Assembly (NCBI GenBank): GCA_964493505.1
Contig: CAZBNP010000016.1
Location: forward strand, 43,819-107,818
Source: Chryseosolibacter sp964493505
GTDB lineage: Bacteria > Bacteroidota > Bacteroidia > Cytophagales > Cyclobacteriaceae
Direction of reading: 5' to 3'
DNA: 64,000 nucleotides
Shown: in pieces, positions 1 to 9,139 of the stretch
How the letters are laid out: each line of letters opens with the position of its first letter
How positions within the stretch are numbered: position 1 is the first letter of the stretch
The notes under the pieces: model-generated
What the model saw: only the letters and a program-made list of their open reading frames with translations
Told to the model about the DNA's origin: nothing
Database searches by the model: none
Translations under genes and position numbers: made by a program

Positions 1-825
1 GCCAATATCCGCGAGGTCGATGCAATCGTGCATGTGATCCGCTGCTTTGAGAACGACAATATCGTACACGTGGACGGGAAGGTCGATCCGGTAAACGATA
101 AGGAGATTATCGACACCGAATTGCAGCTGAAGGACCTCGATTCCGTTGAGAAGAAGATCGGACGTGTAGAAAGGACGGCGAAAAGTGGCGATGCAAAGGC
201 TAAAAAGGAGTTGTCGGCGTTGATATTATACAAAGAGGCGCTGTTGGAGGGAAGAAATGCGCGATCAGTGCAGGCAGACGAGGAGCAGCAGCGTGCCGTA
301 GCAGACCTGCAATTGCTGACCGCCAAGCCCGTGGTCTATGTGGCCAACGTGGAGGAGGAGTCTGTGCATACCGGGAACAAGCATGTGGACGCGCTGAGGC
401 GCCTCGTGGAAGTCGAGGGGGCCGAAGTTGTTGTTATCAGCGCGGCCATTGAGGCACAGATTGCGGAGCTCGATAACGCGGCCGACCGGCAGGTGTTTCT
501 CGAGGAATACGGCCTCAAGGAATCGGGCCTGAACAAGCTGATCAGGGCGTGTTACACGCTGCTGGACCTCATTACCTATTTCACAGCAGGAGAGAAGGAA
601 GTGCGTGCCTGGACGATCAGAAAAGGATGGAAAGCCCCCCAGGCGGCGGGCGTTATTCACACCGATTTTGAGAAGGGCTTTATTCGCGCGGAAGTGATAA
701 AACTATCTGACTATCAGAATTATAAATCCGAACAAGCCTGCAAAGAAGCCGGTAAAATGGCCGTGGAAGGAAAGGAATATGTCGTGGAAGACGGCGACAT
801 TATGCACTTCCGGTTTAATGTTTAA
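1..825 (+). CDS. ychF: Redox-regulated ATPase YchF (Obg family), 5' end outside window
   Basis: This is the C-terminal 274 residues of the Obg-family ATPase YchF/Ola1, which binds ATP and associates with the ribosome. The reading frame is open from base 1 (ANIREVDAIVHVIRCF), so the true start lies to the left; the GTG at 28 is internal. Visible are the family segment ending HVDGKVDP, the coiled-coil insertion (about 35-100) and the C-terminal TGS domain with the typical ending DGDIMHFRFNV. The family is usually about 365 residues, so the missing part is the N-terminal G domain with its P-loop. The product identification is firm. Confidence 0.96.
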   Translation, partial: ANIREVDAIVHVIRCFENDNIVHVDGKVDPVNDKEIIDTELQLKDLDSVEKKIGRVERTAKSGDAKAKKELSALILYKEALLEGRNARSVQADEEQQRAVADLQLLTAKPVVYVANVEEESVHTGNKHVDALRRLVEVEGAEVVVISAAIEAQIAELDNAADRQVFLEEYGLKESGLNKLIRACYTLLDLITYFTAGEKEVRAWTIRKGWKAPQAAGVIHTDFEKGFIRAEVIKLSDYQNYKSEQACKEAGKMAVEGKEYVVEDGDIMHFRFNV

Positions 826-940
826 AGATTCCATACACCCTCTTCTAACCTTTCCGAAATTTTGCTAGCTTTATAAACCGCTCAGATTCAAGGCGGGCCT
901 AAGGTTGATATTTTTAGCCCGGATTTTAATTTTTTGAGGT

Positions 941-1741
941 TTGAGAATAAGGATCATCTTTTCGCTGAACAACAGGGGAGCTTACGTTCCGTTCCATCAT
1001 CAATACCTGCTGGCTCAAGTCATCAAGGGGCTTTTGGTTTTTGGGCCCGATAAATCTTTCCTTGAGTTCAATAACTTCAATTTCTCGGGCCTAAAAGGCC
1101 AAACGAAAGTCAGCCGCAAAGGGCTCCATTACTATTCTTCAAAAGTCACACTGGTCTTTGCCTGCCCGGATAAGCCCTTTATGGACTATTTCATCAAGCA
1201 GCTTTTTGCCCAGAAAGAACTGATCGTCGGGAACCTTCACCTGACCCCGGAAAGTGTGGAGCCTGAAGAGCCGGTACAAATCGGAGACGAGGCGCGCTTC
1301 CTTTGTATCTCGCCGATCGTCCTGATCCCGCCCGCGTTCAACGACGACCGCGGTAAGAAATTCATCAGCCCCGACAGCGATGAGTTTTCTGACCTGCTGT
1401 ACGAATCGACGATCAATCGAATGGAGCGGACCGGAAAATACACCCCCGAACAGCTCAGCTCATTTTATAAGTTCCAGATCGTGCCCGACAAGGACTACAT
1501 TCACCGCATCCAGTCGTCGCACAAGAAATTCGCGCGGATTTACCCGCTCTATGACAACGACATCAAGTTCGAAGTGCGGGGCTATACATTCCCGTTCGTG
1601 CTCTACGCCGCACGGGAAGTTCATCAGTTTATCTATGACAATGGCCTGGGGCAGTTCACCCACAAGGGTTTCGGTATGCTCGACATCGCCACCAGTGATT
1701 CAATTCACCGCGAGGCTGAGCAGGAGGTTACTTATGCGTGA
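941..1741 (+). CDS. cas6: Stand-alone Cas6-family protein (CRISPR repeat endoribonuclease-like)
   Basis: The 266-residue protein has the Cas6 layout: an N-terminal RAMP/ferredoxin-like half (RIRIIFSL, then VPFHHQYLLAQVIKG at about 16-30) and a C-terminal half ending in the glycine-rich loop GLGQFTHKGFGMLDIA (about 235-250), as in Cas6 GhGxxxxxGFG motifs. Cas6 enzymes cut CRISPR precursor RNA within the repeat. No CRISPR repeats and no other cas gene lie within 60 kb downstream, so a CRISPR role cannot be shown here. His19, His20 and His63 are candidate catalytic residues, by inference only. The start is TTG with a close upstream GAGG. It converges on the next gene, leaving 14 bp. Family assignment is good; the substrate is unknown. 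Confidence 0.75.
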   Translation: MRIRIIFSLNNRGAYVPFHHQYLLAQVIKGLLVFGPDKSFLEFNNFNFSGLKGQTKVSRKGLHYYSSKVTLVFACPDKPFMDYFIKQLFAQKELIVGNLHLTPESVEPEEPVQIGDEARFLCISPIVLIPPAFNDDRGKKFISPDSDEFSDLLYESTINRMERTGKYTPEQLSSFYKFQIVPDKDYIHRIQSSHKKFARIYPLYDNDIKFEVRGYTFPFVLYAAREVHQFIYDNGLGQFTHKGFGMLDIATSDSIHREAEQEVTYA

Positions 1742-1755
1742 GACGATTCACGATT

Positions 1756-3042
1756 CTAGCGAGGGTTTCTCTCGATGCGAAGATATCCTATAAGAAGGTC
1801 GGCCTGCGGCTGAAACGGCCGGTAGTACACAAACACTTCGTAGAGATTCTCGGTTTCGTAGTGACTGCCTTCGAGGAGGTAAGGGGGAGCGTCAGACGAT
1901 TGCAGGACGTATTGATAGTCATACCAGCCCTGCTTGAGTAGCAGCCGTGCTTTGTACTCACCACTCAGGGAGTCGTAATGCATCCGGTTGTGATCGTTCA
2001 GGTTCCAGAAGTTGAACGCACCCGTCACGTAAACCTGCCCTTGAAAAGGGGAGGGAGTCGCAAGGGTGAAATTGACATTCGCATAGTTTGTAAAAGCCGG
2101 GTCGGGATAATCGAGGTTGCCGGGAATGAAGCCGCCGTTGAAGTCGGGCAGCTGAGAATATGCTTCGTCTTTTCGTGACTTGTCTCGCTCGATATACACT
2201 TCGTACGGTTTGACGCGCCGGTTGACGGTAGCCACGTTTCTTCCGGGATTGTTGAGCGACCTCAAATCGAAAAAGCGAAACTCGTTTCCGCCCTTGAGCA
2301 TTTTCTCCGATTCGAAGAACCGGTATTCGAGCTGTTTTTCAATTTCCCGGACGAAGCTTGGCCGCACGTCGTCAGCCATGTTGTCCCAGCGCCGGTTTTG
2401 CCGGATAGAGACTTTGATACGCTCCAGTGGATTGATGACGTCGAGTCCGTTGTAGTTGACGGTAAAGTTCAGTTGTTGATTGGCCGATGCGACGCTCCCG
2501 GCGCCGATGAGATTCTGGTGGCTTCCGAACGACACGCGCGGGTCAAAGACCATAAAGCGTTTCGTGAGAATGATATCGCTTTTGTCTGATTCCCGGTAAA
2601 CCGCGACCATATAGTTGCCGGGAAGCTTTACCGGTGGCAGCGCTAGCCAGTAGTGTACGTAGGGAATGTGCGTGTCGACGGAAAACTCGAAGTCGTTGAT
2701 GGGAAATTCGTTAAACTCGCTCATGAAGTCGAGGTCCATGAGGTTCGACGCGCTCCAATCGTAGTTGCAATGAATGATGCGCGCGTAGTAATCCTCGCGC
2801 TGATCGCGAAGGTCGTCGAATTCGAGGAGGAGATTCCAGTCGCCGAGTTTTGTGACCGCGGGTTCGAGGAAGGTCTGCGGGTCGCTGAAACCGGGGCGGA
2901 TAATCGCTGTCCGGATTTGTGGTTCATAGGTTAAATCCCTGAGTTGTATGGCTTTAGGATTGCTGACTGAATTGAGCGAACTTTGCGAAACAGGGGTGCA
3001 GCTTCCGAGGAAACAGATGAATATCAGTAGGTTGGTTTTCAT
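1756..3042 (-). CDS. DUF5103 family lipoprotein, T9SS plug-protein-like
   Basis: This is a 428-residue lipoprotein. The ATG at 3042 is preferred over an in-frame start 30 bases upstream because it opens directly on a lipoprotein signal, MKTNLLIFICFLGSC, with lipobox LGSC. The body (RTAIIRPGFSDPQTFLEP; YARIIHCNYDWSAS; FMSEFNEFPI) matches the Bacteroidota DUF5103 family, which includes the periplasmic plug that closes the SprA translocon of the type IX secretion system. A type IX cargo (the DUF1501 protein near 15 kb) lies in the same window, so the context agrees. A TACTTTTG box lies 8 bases upstream of the start. The plug role is inferred from family membership. Confidence 0.75.
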   Translation of the reverse strand: MKTNLLIFICFLGSCTPVSQSSLNSVSNPKAIQLRDLTYEPQIRTAIIRPGFSDPQTFLEPAVTKLGDWNLLLEFDDLRDQREDYYARIIHCNYDWSASNLMDLDFMSEFNEFPINDFEFSVDTHIPYVHYWLALPPVKLPGNYMVAVYRESDKSDIILTKRFMVFDPRVSFGSHQNLIGAGSVASANQQLNFTVNYNGLDVINPLERIKVSIRQNRRWDNMADDVRPSFVREIEKQLEYRFFESEKMLKGGNEFRFFDLRSLNNPGRNVATVNRRVKPYEVYIERDKSRKDEAYSQLPDFNGGFIPGNLDYPDPAFTNYANVNFTLATPSPFQGQVYVTGAFNFWNLNDHNRMHYDSLSGEYKARLLLKQGWYDYQYVLQSSDAPPYLLEGSHYETENLYEVFVYYRPFQPQADLLIGYLRIERNPR

Positions 3043-3050
3043 GGTGTACG

Positions 3051-3058
3051 CAAAAGTA
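3051..3058 (-). promoter_or_regulatory. Promoter -7 box (TACTTTTG) for the DUF5103 gene
   Basis: The minus strand reads TACTTTTG, an exact match to the Bacteroidota -7 element TAnnTTTG, 8 bases before the start codon at 3042. No well-spaced -33 TTTG was found, and the short leader would make the mRNA nearly leaderless. Confidence 0.4.
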
Positions 3059-3098
3059 TAAAACCATTCCAACCTTTCCGGAAATCAAAGGGTCTAAA

Positions 3099-3683
3099 AT
3101 GCAAATCGGCCGCACAGACGCAAACATGCTCAGTGAACAAGAGCTAATAGATGGATGCCGCAAAGGAGACAGGGGCTTTCAGCAAGCGCTTTATGAGCGC
3201 TTCTGCCGGAAGATGATGGTGGTATGTCTACGATATTCCAAGACAACAGCCGAGGCCGAAGATATTTTACAGGAAGGGTTTGTGAAGGTATTTCATGCTC
3301 TGAAAGATTTCCGCCAGGAAAGCAAACTCGGGACCTGGATCACCCGAATCATGGTGAATACCGCTTTGAACAGCCAGCGCAAGAAACTTTATCTGTACCC
3401 AATGGTGGATGTCGAAAAGATCGATGTTCCGGAAAATGAAGCCAGTATTTCGGGAATTCATTTTACCCAGCTACTGGAAATGATTCAGGAATTGCCGCAC
3501 GGCTGCCAGGTGGTGTTTAACCTGTTCGCTATTGAAGGCTATAACCATAGAGAGATCGCAGACCTGCTGGGTATTTCAGAAGGCACGTCAAAATCACAAT
3601 ACGCCAGGGCGCGCAGTCTGCTACAGGCGAAGCTATTGAAAGAATCGTCATATTATGAAAAGTATGGAGAGGGAAAAGTTTGA
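3099..3683 (+). CDS. ECF-type RNA polymerase sigma factor
   Basis: The 194-residue protein has sigma-70 region 2 (YSKTTAEAEDILQEGFVKVF, about 46-65, then the -10 recognition segment KLGTWITRIMVNTALN) and region 4 with its helix-turn-helix (YNHREIADLLGISEGTSKSQ, about 149-168), and no region 1 or 3. This is the extracytoplasmic-function type. The ATG at 3099 follows an AAAGGG at 3087-3092; the ATG at 3126 (MLSEQELI) is the conserved family start and equally possible. The 3' end overlaps the next gene by 29 bp, so the two are probably made together and the neighbour is the likely partner anti-sigma. Confidence 0.93.
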   Translation: MQIGRTDANMLSEQELIDGCRKGDRGFQQALYERFCRKMMVVCLRYSKTTAEAEDILQEGFVKVFHALKDFRQESKLGTWITRIMVNTALNSQRKKLYLYPMVDVEKIDVPENEASISGIHFTQLLEMIQELPHGCQVVFNLFAIEGYNHREIADLLGISEGTSKSQYARARSLLQAKLLKESSYYEKYGEGKV

Positions 3684-5142
3684 AGAGTCGTGGAAGGATG
3701 CCTTTGACGGGGCCGGGATGCCCCCCCCTGACAAGGTATGGACTAACATCGAACTCGATCTTGAGAAAGCCAGCGGCGGGAAACTGAAGCGCCGTCTGAT
3801 GTTCTATCAGATGCTGGCGGCCGCATGTGTTGTGTTCGCGATGGCTATCGGTGGCGCGGGCTATTACTACGGGTTCAGAAGCGTGCCGGGAACAACGTCA
3901 GACGCGCTGGCTGCCACGGACCAGATCGCTTCACCAAATCCAGTCGCGACGGCGGAACAACCCGGGGAGAGCCATGCGTCGGATCTTATCGCGGCACAAC
4001 AGGAAGCGCAGACACCGGCGGCGGACCTGCGACCGTCAGCGCGGAATACAATCGCTGGCCCTGGCCACTCGCCTGAAAGCAACGTGCAATCTGAAAGCAA
4101 CGCGCAACAGCAGCGTGCACGCAATGACCGTGATTCCAATACCGGTGTTACAGCCATCGACCATCGTCCTTTTGAGGGCACACTTGCCACGGCGATTGAA
4201 TCACCCGGAAGGGAGGATCAACTTCCTCTGCGGGTCACGGACAACAACCTGTCTCCGCTGTTCGCCCGTCGCGAGGTTACATTGACCTTCGAAGAGGCCG
4301 AACCGGAAATTGATCCGGTAGTGTCGATGCTCGCCATGCTCGAACGTCGTGAAAGGGAAGTCCGGACAGAGGAGGAACGCGAAAGGAACTACGAGAATCT
4401 CTGGACATCGGTAGGCTTCTCCGCAGGCTCATTCAACACCGTTCGGCTGCCGTCGGCGTCGTCTGGCGGGTCGCTTTATTCCACAGCGCTGGCAGGACCG
4501 ATTGTCGAGAGCGAATCGAAGGCAAGCGGTGTCGCATACTCAATGGGTCTGAATGTAGGGACCCGGATATCAGAGCGCTGGGTTTTGCAGGGAGGTGTGA
4601 ACTACCTCACGCAATCTACCGAATACACGGCCAACTCCGTTGTGGCAGACGGCCCCGGGTTTGCCTTCAACAAGGCATCTTCCGACAGTTATAAACCGGC
4701 CACCACCAACGCGGTGATCAACGCGGATGAGTATGAATTACGCAACAAAATAGTCTATTCAGCGCCGTATAGTGTAAACAACAGTATGCGATACCTCAGC
4801 ATACCGCTCCAGGCTGGTTATCTCCTTGTCGACAAGGAGTTCGGTCTGCAGTTGAACGCCGGGGTTGCTACCGACCTGTTCCTTCAAAATACCGTTAAGG
4901 GAGAGGGTGATCAACTCGCCGAAACGACCGCCTCGGGAGGCGCGGATTCCCCGTTCAGGTCGGTGAACCTCAGTGGTCTCGTGGGCACGGAAGTGAGTTA
5001 CCGCATAGGGTCTAATTATCGCGTCTCGCTTAACCCGGGTATACGCTACCCCTTCAATACGATCTATAAATCGGAATTCGGCGTAGAATCGTCGCCTCTG
5101 ACGTTTGATGTGGGATTGCGGTTCCGATATATTTTTAACTAG
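3655..5142 (+). CDS. Anti-sigma-like N-terminus fused to outer-membrane beta-barrel
   Basis: The 495-residue protein has three parts: a charged cytoplasmic-type N-terminus (FEESWKDAFDGA, then PPDKVWTNIELDLEK, about 1-48) resembling Bacteroidota anti-sigma factors; one membrane helix (about 51-75, MLAAACVVFAMAIGGAGYYY); a long Ala/Gln/Ser/Asp-rich linker (about 80-230); and a C-terminal region of alternating short strands ending in LRFRYIFN, with the terminal aromatic residue usual for outer-membrane barrels. It overlaps the ECF sigma gene by 29 bp. If both predictions hold, one chain would join the inner membrane to the outer membrane. The ligand is unknown. An alternative is that the C-terminal domain folds in the periplasm. 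Confidence 0.75.
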   Translation: MKSMEREKFEESWKDAFDGAGMPPPDKVWTNIELDLEKASGGKLKRRLMFYQMLAAACVVFAMAIGGAGYYYGFRSVPGTTSDALAATDQIASPNPVATAEQPGESHASDLIAAQQEAQTPAADLRPSARNTIAGPGHSPESNVQSESNAQQQRARNDRDSNTGVTAIDHRPFEGTLATAIESPGREDQLPLRVTDNNLSPLFARREVTLTFEEAEPEIDPVVSMLAMLERREREVRTEEERERNYENLWTSVGFSAGSFNTVRLPSASSGGSLYSTALAGPIVESESKASGVAYSMGLNVGTRISERWVLQGGVNYLTQSTEYTANSVVADGPGFAFNKASSDSYKPATTNAVINADEYELRNKIVYSAPYSVNNSMRYLSIPLQAGYLLVDKEFGLQLNAGVATDLFLQNTVKGEGDQLAETTASGGADSPFRSVNLSGLVGTEVSYRIGSNYRVSLNPGIRYPFNTIYKSEFGVESSPLTFDVGLRFRYIFN

Positions 5143-5212
5143 TATTTCACTGCGGCTGCTTCCAACCCAATCAGCCTGGAGTGTGTCTATAGAATAAACC
5201 AATTAGATTCGA

Positions 5213-6556
5213 ATGGACACACTCGAAAACAGACTGCAAAAAAGGATACATGTCTCACTTTATGCGCTATCATTTCTGATGACGCTGCTGGGCCTGAGTC
5301 TTTTGCTGGAGGGTTGTACTGATAAGTGCGAGGTCACTCATGAGTACATCTATTTGGAGCCGGTTTTCACCCCTTTACAGGAGATCCGGGCCAGTGTGGA
5401 ACTGACGGCGCCCCAACCTATCGCGGCAGTCGGCAAGATCTACTTCAAGGATGATTATCTGTACGTGAACGAGCCCGGAAAAGGGATCCATATCATCGAC
5501 AACAGCAACCCATCCTCGCCTTTACCGGTCAAATTTCTGGCGATCCCGGGTAACTTTGATCTGGCGATCAAGGGGAACACACTTTATGCGGACAGTTACG
5601 TAGACCTTGTGGCGTTTGATGTGTCGAGCGTATCGGGTATTCATGAAGTCGCGCGCCTGGAAGGTATTCTCAAACAATACAGCGTGTTCGGATGGGAGAT
5701 CGATGAAAACTGCTGTGTGATAACATCCTTCGAAGAAAAGAAAGTAGTAAGCATGAATAATGGCGCTGATTGCGCGTCCGGTGGATTTAATACCTGGATG
5801 ATGTACGAAAGCGGAATTCTCGCCAGTGCCGATAAGGCAGGAAGTTTTTACTCTGCAGCTGCTATCGCCCCGGGGTCTGGCTCTGGCTCCGGGGTGGGCG
5901 GCTCAATGGCTCGCTTCACCATCAGTGGCGAACATCTCTACCTCCTGGATGGCGGGAACATTCAGACGGTCGACGTCAGCAACGAAACAAGTCCCGTTGA
6001 AAAAACCAGAACACCGGTGTCGTGGGATATTGAAACGATCTTTCCCTACAAAAGCAATCTCTTCCTCGGCTCGCAGACCGGTATGTATATTATGGACATC
6101 AGCTCACCGGAATCTCCGGTGCAGATCAGCCGCTATCAACACGTGACGAGTTGCGATCCGGTAGTGGTCGACGATCGCTACGCTTATGTAACACTGCGGA
6201 CCGAGAATACCTGCGCGCGCGGTGTCAATGAACTGCAGGTAATCGATATCAGCGATCTGGCGTCACCTACGCTGGTCAAGTCCTACTCCATGAGCAATCC
6301 TCACGGACTTGGCATCGACGATGCGACACTGTTTATCTGCGATGGCGATGCGGGCCTGAAGGCATTTGATGCCACCAACATTCTCCAGATCGATCAGCAT
6401 CTCCTTGCCCACTACGATGGCATACATGCCTACGATGTTATTCCCTTCAATGACGTGCTGATGATGATTGGTAAAGATGGTATCTTTCAGTACGATTACA
6501 GCGACCCCAATGACATTAGGATGTTGAGTAAGATCAACCTCGCTAATGCCCTTTAG
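5213..6556 (+). CDS. LVIVD-repeat lipoprotein (beta-propeller-like)
   Basis: The 447-residue protein has an uncleaved-looking N-terminal hydrophobic stretch ending in lipobox LLEGC (about 31-35), so it is probably a lipoprotein. The body carries repeats of the LVIVD type (GIHIIDNSNPSSPLPV; TVDVSNETSPVEK; GMYIMDISSPESPVQI; LQVIDISDLASPTLV), which build a propeller-like surface domain in this family. A Gly/Ser run (GSGSGSGVGGSMARF, about 221-235) sits mid-protein. It lies 70 bp after the barrel gene and overlaps the next gene by 11 bp, so it is probably part of the sigma-factor operon. No enzymatic motif is visible. Confidence 0.82.
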   Translation: MDTLENRLQKRIHVSLYALSFLMTLLGLSLLLEGCTDKCEVTHEYIYLEPVFTPLQEIRASVELTAPQPIAAVGKIYFKDDYLYVNEPGKGIHIIDNSNPSSPLPVKFLAIPGNFDLAIKGNTLYADSYVDLVAFDVSSVSGIHEVARLEGILKQYSVFGWEIDENCCVITSFEEKKVVSMNNGADCASGGFNTWMMYESGILASADKAGSFYSAAAIAPGSGSGSGVGGSMARFTISGEHLYLLDGGNIQTVDVSNETSPVEKTRTPVSWDIETIFPYKSNLFLGSQTGMYIMDISSPESPVQISRYQHVTSCDPVVVDDRYAYVTLRTENTCARGVNELQVIDISDLASPTLVKSYSMSNPHGLGIDDATLFICDGDAGLKAFDATNILQIDQHLLAHYDGIHAYDVIPFNDVLMMIGKDGIFQYDYSDPNDIRMLSKINLANAL

Positions 6557-7109
6557 AGTATGCATTGTTATGCTGCTGACGCTGGGTTACGTTAACCTCC
6601 AGGCACAGCCTGATTCCACGTCCGGCAAGTCGTCGGGTTTTGTTTCTCTCTCCGCCGGGTCGATGTTTAATGAGGACGGTTTTCCCAATTCTTCCGTTAC
6701 GCTGATGTCAGGCGTGCGGTTTGACAGATTTACTCTCGCCGTCGGAGCCGGCTATGATTTATACACCGACTGGAAAACACTTCCCATTTTCGTCGGCGCT
6801 GGCTGGGATCTCGTCAGCCTTCAAAGCGGTGCCGTTTACCTGCACGTGAACGGTGGCTATTCGAAAGCCTGGGAGCGTACTCATGGAGAAGCATCGGTGG
6901 TGAAAGTTGGGTCTGGCGGATATTTTGTGCACCCGATGGCTGGCTACCGCCTACGGGCTGGCAAGCTGGAAATTTGCGCGGCGGTGGGCTACAAGTTTCA
7001 ACGCATAGCATACGAGGGGTATTCATGGGGCTGGGTACCCACTCGTAAATTCATCGTACATGACAGGGAACGCCTCACGGTGGAGTTGGGTATTGGTTTT
7101 TCCTTATGA
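6546..7109 (+). CDS. Small outer-membrane beta-barrel-like protein
   Basis: A 187-residue protein of unrecognised family. It has a signal peptide (MPFRVCIVMLLTLGYVNLQAQ, cut after QAQ) followed by glycine- and aromatic-rich alternating strands (FTLAVGAGYDLYTDW; AVGYKFQRIAYEG; LTVELGIGFSL), ending in a strand with a near-terminal Phe as in small barrels. The start overlaps the end of the LVIVD gene by 11 bp, indicating coupled translation. The 3' end overlaps the convergent ABC-F gene by 6 bp. It may anchor the LVIVD lipoprotein, by context only. Confidence 0.7.
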   Translation: MPFRVCIVMLLTLGYVNLQAQPDSTSGKSSGFVSLSAGSMFNEDGFPNSSVTLMSGVRFDRFTLAVGAGYDLYTDWKTLPIFVGAGWDLVSLQSGAVYLHVNGGYSKAWERTHGEASVVKVGSGGYFVHPMAGYRLRAGKLEICAAVGYKFQRIAYEGYSWGWVPTRKFIVHDRERLTVELGIGFSL

Positions 7110-9017
7110 CTCCAGGTTGTCTATAGCCACGGCGAGTTCTTCCCACTTCGCATTCGCTTCCGCCAGTTCTTTATTCACATCGTTGAATTGACTCTGCACG
7201 CCACTTAGTTTTTCGAAATCGGAATAAGTGTCGGGGTGCGCCATTTCTGTTTCAAGCCGCAGCTTATCGGACTGTAGCCGCTCGATGAGCGCTTCCGCCT
7301 TCGATAATTCTTTTTGAAGGTTTTTCAGCTGCGCATTCTGTGACGGTGTATTCTGCCGGGGCGGCTGGCTTTTCTTTTCCGTTTTGACTTTTTTAACACT
7401 TTGCGCAGCGGCATTGCCGGCTTCGTTCTGTTTTCGCCAGTATTCGTACTCGTCAAAGGTGCCGGGATACTCTTTGATGTGCTTGTCTTCTATATACCAG
7501 ATCTTGTTGGCAACCTGGCTTACGAAGTGCCGGTTGTGCGAAACCACTACAAAGCTACCCTGATATTGTTGGAGAGCCTGTATGAGTATATTCTCAGAAA
7601 TGAAGTCGAGATGGTTTGTGGGCTCATCGAGCAGCAGGAAATTGGCTTCCGATATCAGGGTCTTCGCCAGCGCGACTCTCGACTTTTCTCCGCCGGAGAG
7701 GACTTTGATCTTCTTGAATTGATCTTCATCGTTAAACAGAAAGCAACCCAGTACATTTCTCAACTCCTGTTCCGACTTTCCCGACCCTGCCTGCTTGAGT
7801 TCTTCCAGGATTTCGTTTTCCATGTGAAGCGATTCCAGCTGGTGCTGAGCAAAGAAAGCCTGTATAACATTGTAACCCAGTGTGCGTTCGCCTTCGACGG
7901 GTTCGGTGCCGGCGATGATACGGAGAAGGGTGGATTTTCCTTTTCCGTTTGCGCCAACCAGCGCGATCTTGTCCGTTCGCTCAATGGAAGCTGACGCGTT
8001 CCGGAGGATCTCCAGGGGGCCGAATGACTTCGAGATATTATCGAGTTTAATGATAAACCTGCCCGGTTGCTGACTGAAACGAAACCGGAAGTTTACCGCG
8101 GCGGTGTCATCAACCACCTCTTCGATCTTGTCCATCCTTTCCAGCGCCTTGATCCTGGATTGAACCTGTCTGGCTTTTGTCGCTTTCGCCTTGAAGCGGT
8201 CTATGAACCGTTCAGTTTGCCGGATCTTTTGTTGCTGATTCTCGTACGCGTTCTGCTGGATTTCCTCCCGAAGCTCTTTCTCGCTGAGGTAGAAGGAGTA
8301 ATTACCCTCGTAGCTGACGAGCTGTTGCTGGGTCACCTCTACGGTCTTTGTACTGACATTGTCCAGGAACGTCCGGTCGTGCGACACTACGATCACGGCG
8401 CCTTCATAGTTCCTGAGATAGTTTTCCACCCATTCGATAGAAGGCAGGTCAAGGTGGTTAGTAGGCTCGTCGAGCATCAGCAACGAGGGCTTTTCCAGCA
8501 GGAGTTTGGCGAGCATTACGCGCATACGCCACCCGCCGGAGAATTCTTTCAGCGGTCGGTGCAGGTCCTGCGTTGAGAATCCGATGCCTTCGAGAACTTC
8601 CTCGGCTTTTGCCTGCATCGTGTAGCCGTCGAGGTGTTCGAACCGCTCCTGAAGTTTGGTCAGCTTATCTACGAGGTCGTCGGAGTATGCTGTTTCCAGT
8701 TTGTGCAAGACCTGTTCTATCTGGCGTTGCGTGTCGACAGCGTCTTTGAAAGCCTCCATCGCGACGGTTACAATGGCGTCGTCGGTTTGATAGGAGAGGA
8801 GATCCTGGTTCAGGAAGCCAATGGTGCAATCGTTGCTTTTGCTGATACTTCCCCCATCGGCGCTGTATTCGCCGGTGATAAGCCGCAGCAGTGTGGATTT
8901 CCCGCGGCCATTGAGTCCGATAAGCCCTATTTTGTCTTTCGGTTTGATAAACATATTGGCGTTCTCGTATAGAGCGCGTCCTCCGATATAGTAAGAAAGG
9001 TTTGTTACAGAGATCAT
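7104..9017 (-). CDS. ABC-F family ATPase (ribosome-associated, Uup/YheS-like)
   Basis: The 637-residue protein has two ABC cassettes and no membrane segment. Cassette 1 has Walker A GLNGRGKST (34-42), signature SGGWRMR and Walker B MLDEPTNHLD; cassette 2 has Walker A GANGKGKST, signature SGGEKSRVALA and LLDEPTNHLD. Between them is the charged linker (QQQKIRQTERFIDRFKAK) that in ABC-F proteins reaches the ribosomal P site. The C-terminus is a coiled coil (about 560-635). ABC-F proteins act on stalled ribosomes in translation or antibiotic protection; which subfamily applies cannot be settled by eye. A TATTTTTG box lies 38 bases upstream. Confidence 0.93.
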   Translation of the reverse strand: MISVTNLSYYIGGRALYENANMFIKPKDKIGLIGLNGRGKSTLLRLITGEYSADGGSISKSNDCTIGFLNQDLLSYQTDDAIVTVAMEAFKDAVDTQRQIEQVLHKLETAYSDDLVDKLTKLQERFEHLDGYTMQAKAEEVLEGIGFSTQDLHRPLKEFSGGWRMRVMLAKLLLEKPSLLMLDEPTNHLDLPSIEWVENYLRNYEGAVIVVSHDRTFLDNVSTKTVEVTQQQLVSYEGNYSFYLSEKELREEIQQNAYENQQQKIRQTERFIDRFKAKATKARQVQSRIKALERMDKIEEVVDDTAAVNFRFRFSQQPGRFIIKLDNISKSFGPLEILRNASASIERTDKIALVGANGKGKSTLLRIIAGTEPVEGERTLGYNVIQAFFAQHQLESLHMENEILEELKQAGSGKSEQELRNVLGCFLFNDEDQFKKIKVLSGGEKSRVALAKTLISEANFLLLDEPTNHLDFISENILIQALQQYQGSFVVVSHNRHFVSQVANKIWYIEDKHIKEYPGTFDEYEYWRKQNEAGNAAAQSVKKVKTEKKSQPPRQNTPSQNAQLKNLQKELSKAEALIERLQSDKLRLETEMAHPDTYSDFEKLSGVQSQFNDVNKELAEANAKWEELAVAIDNLES

Positions 9018-9055
9018 GGGTGGTTATTCACGCCGTTCAGGTTGTCTTTAAGCCG

Positions 9056-9063
9056 CAAAAATA
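9056..9063 (-). promoter_or_regulatory. Promoter -7 box (TATTTTTG) for the ABC-F gene
   Basis: The minus strand reads TATTTTTG, an exact TAnnTTTG match, leaving a leader of about 30 bases before the ATG at 9017. No clear TTTG -33 element was seen. Confidence 0.4.
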
Positions 9064-9139
9064 GTCACCTTGCAGCTTACATCACAGTGCCCGGGGGCAA
9101 GACGTCAGATTAACGCCGAAATGTCCATTCTGGTTCGCT

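Noticed and set aside
265..660. Long antisense frames inside ychF, MurB, M1 peptidase, GT and VWA genes
   Set aside because: They mirror the codon pattern of the true genes, have no family motifs and lack start or promoter support.
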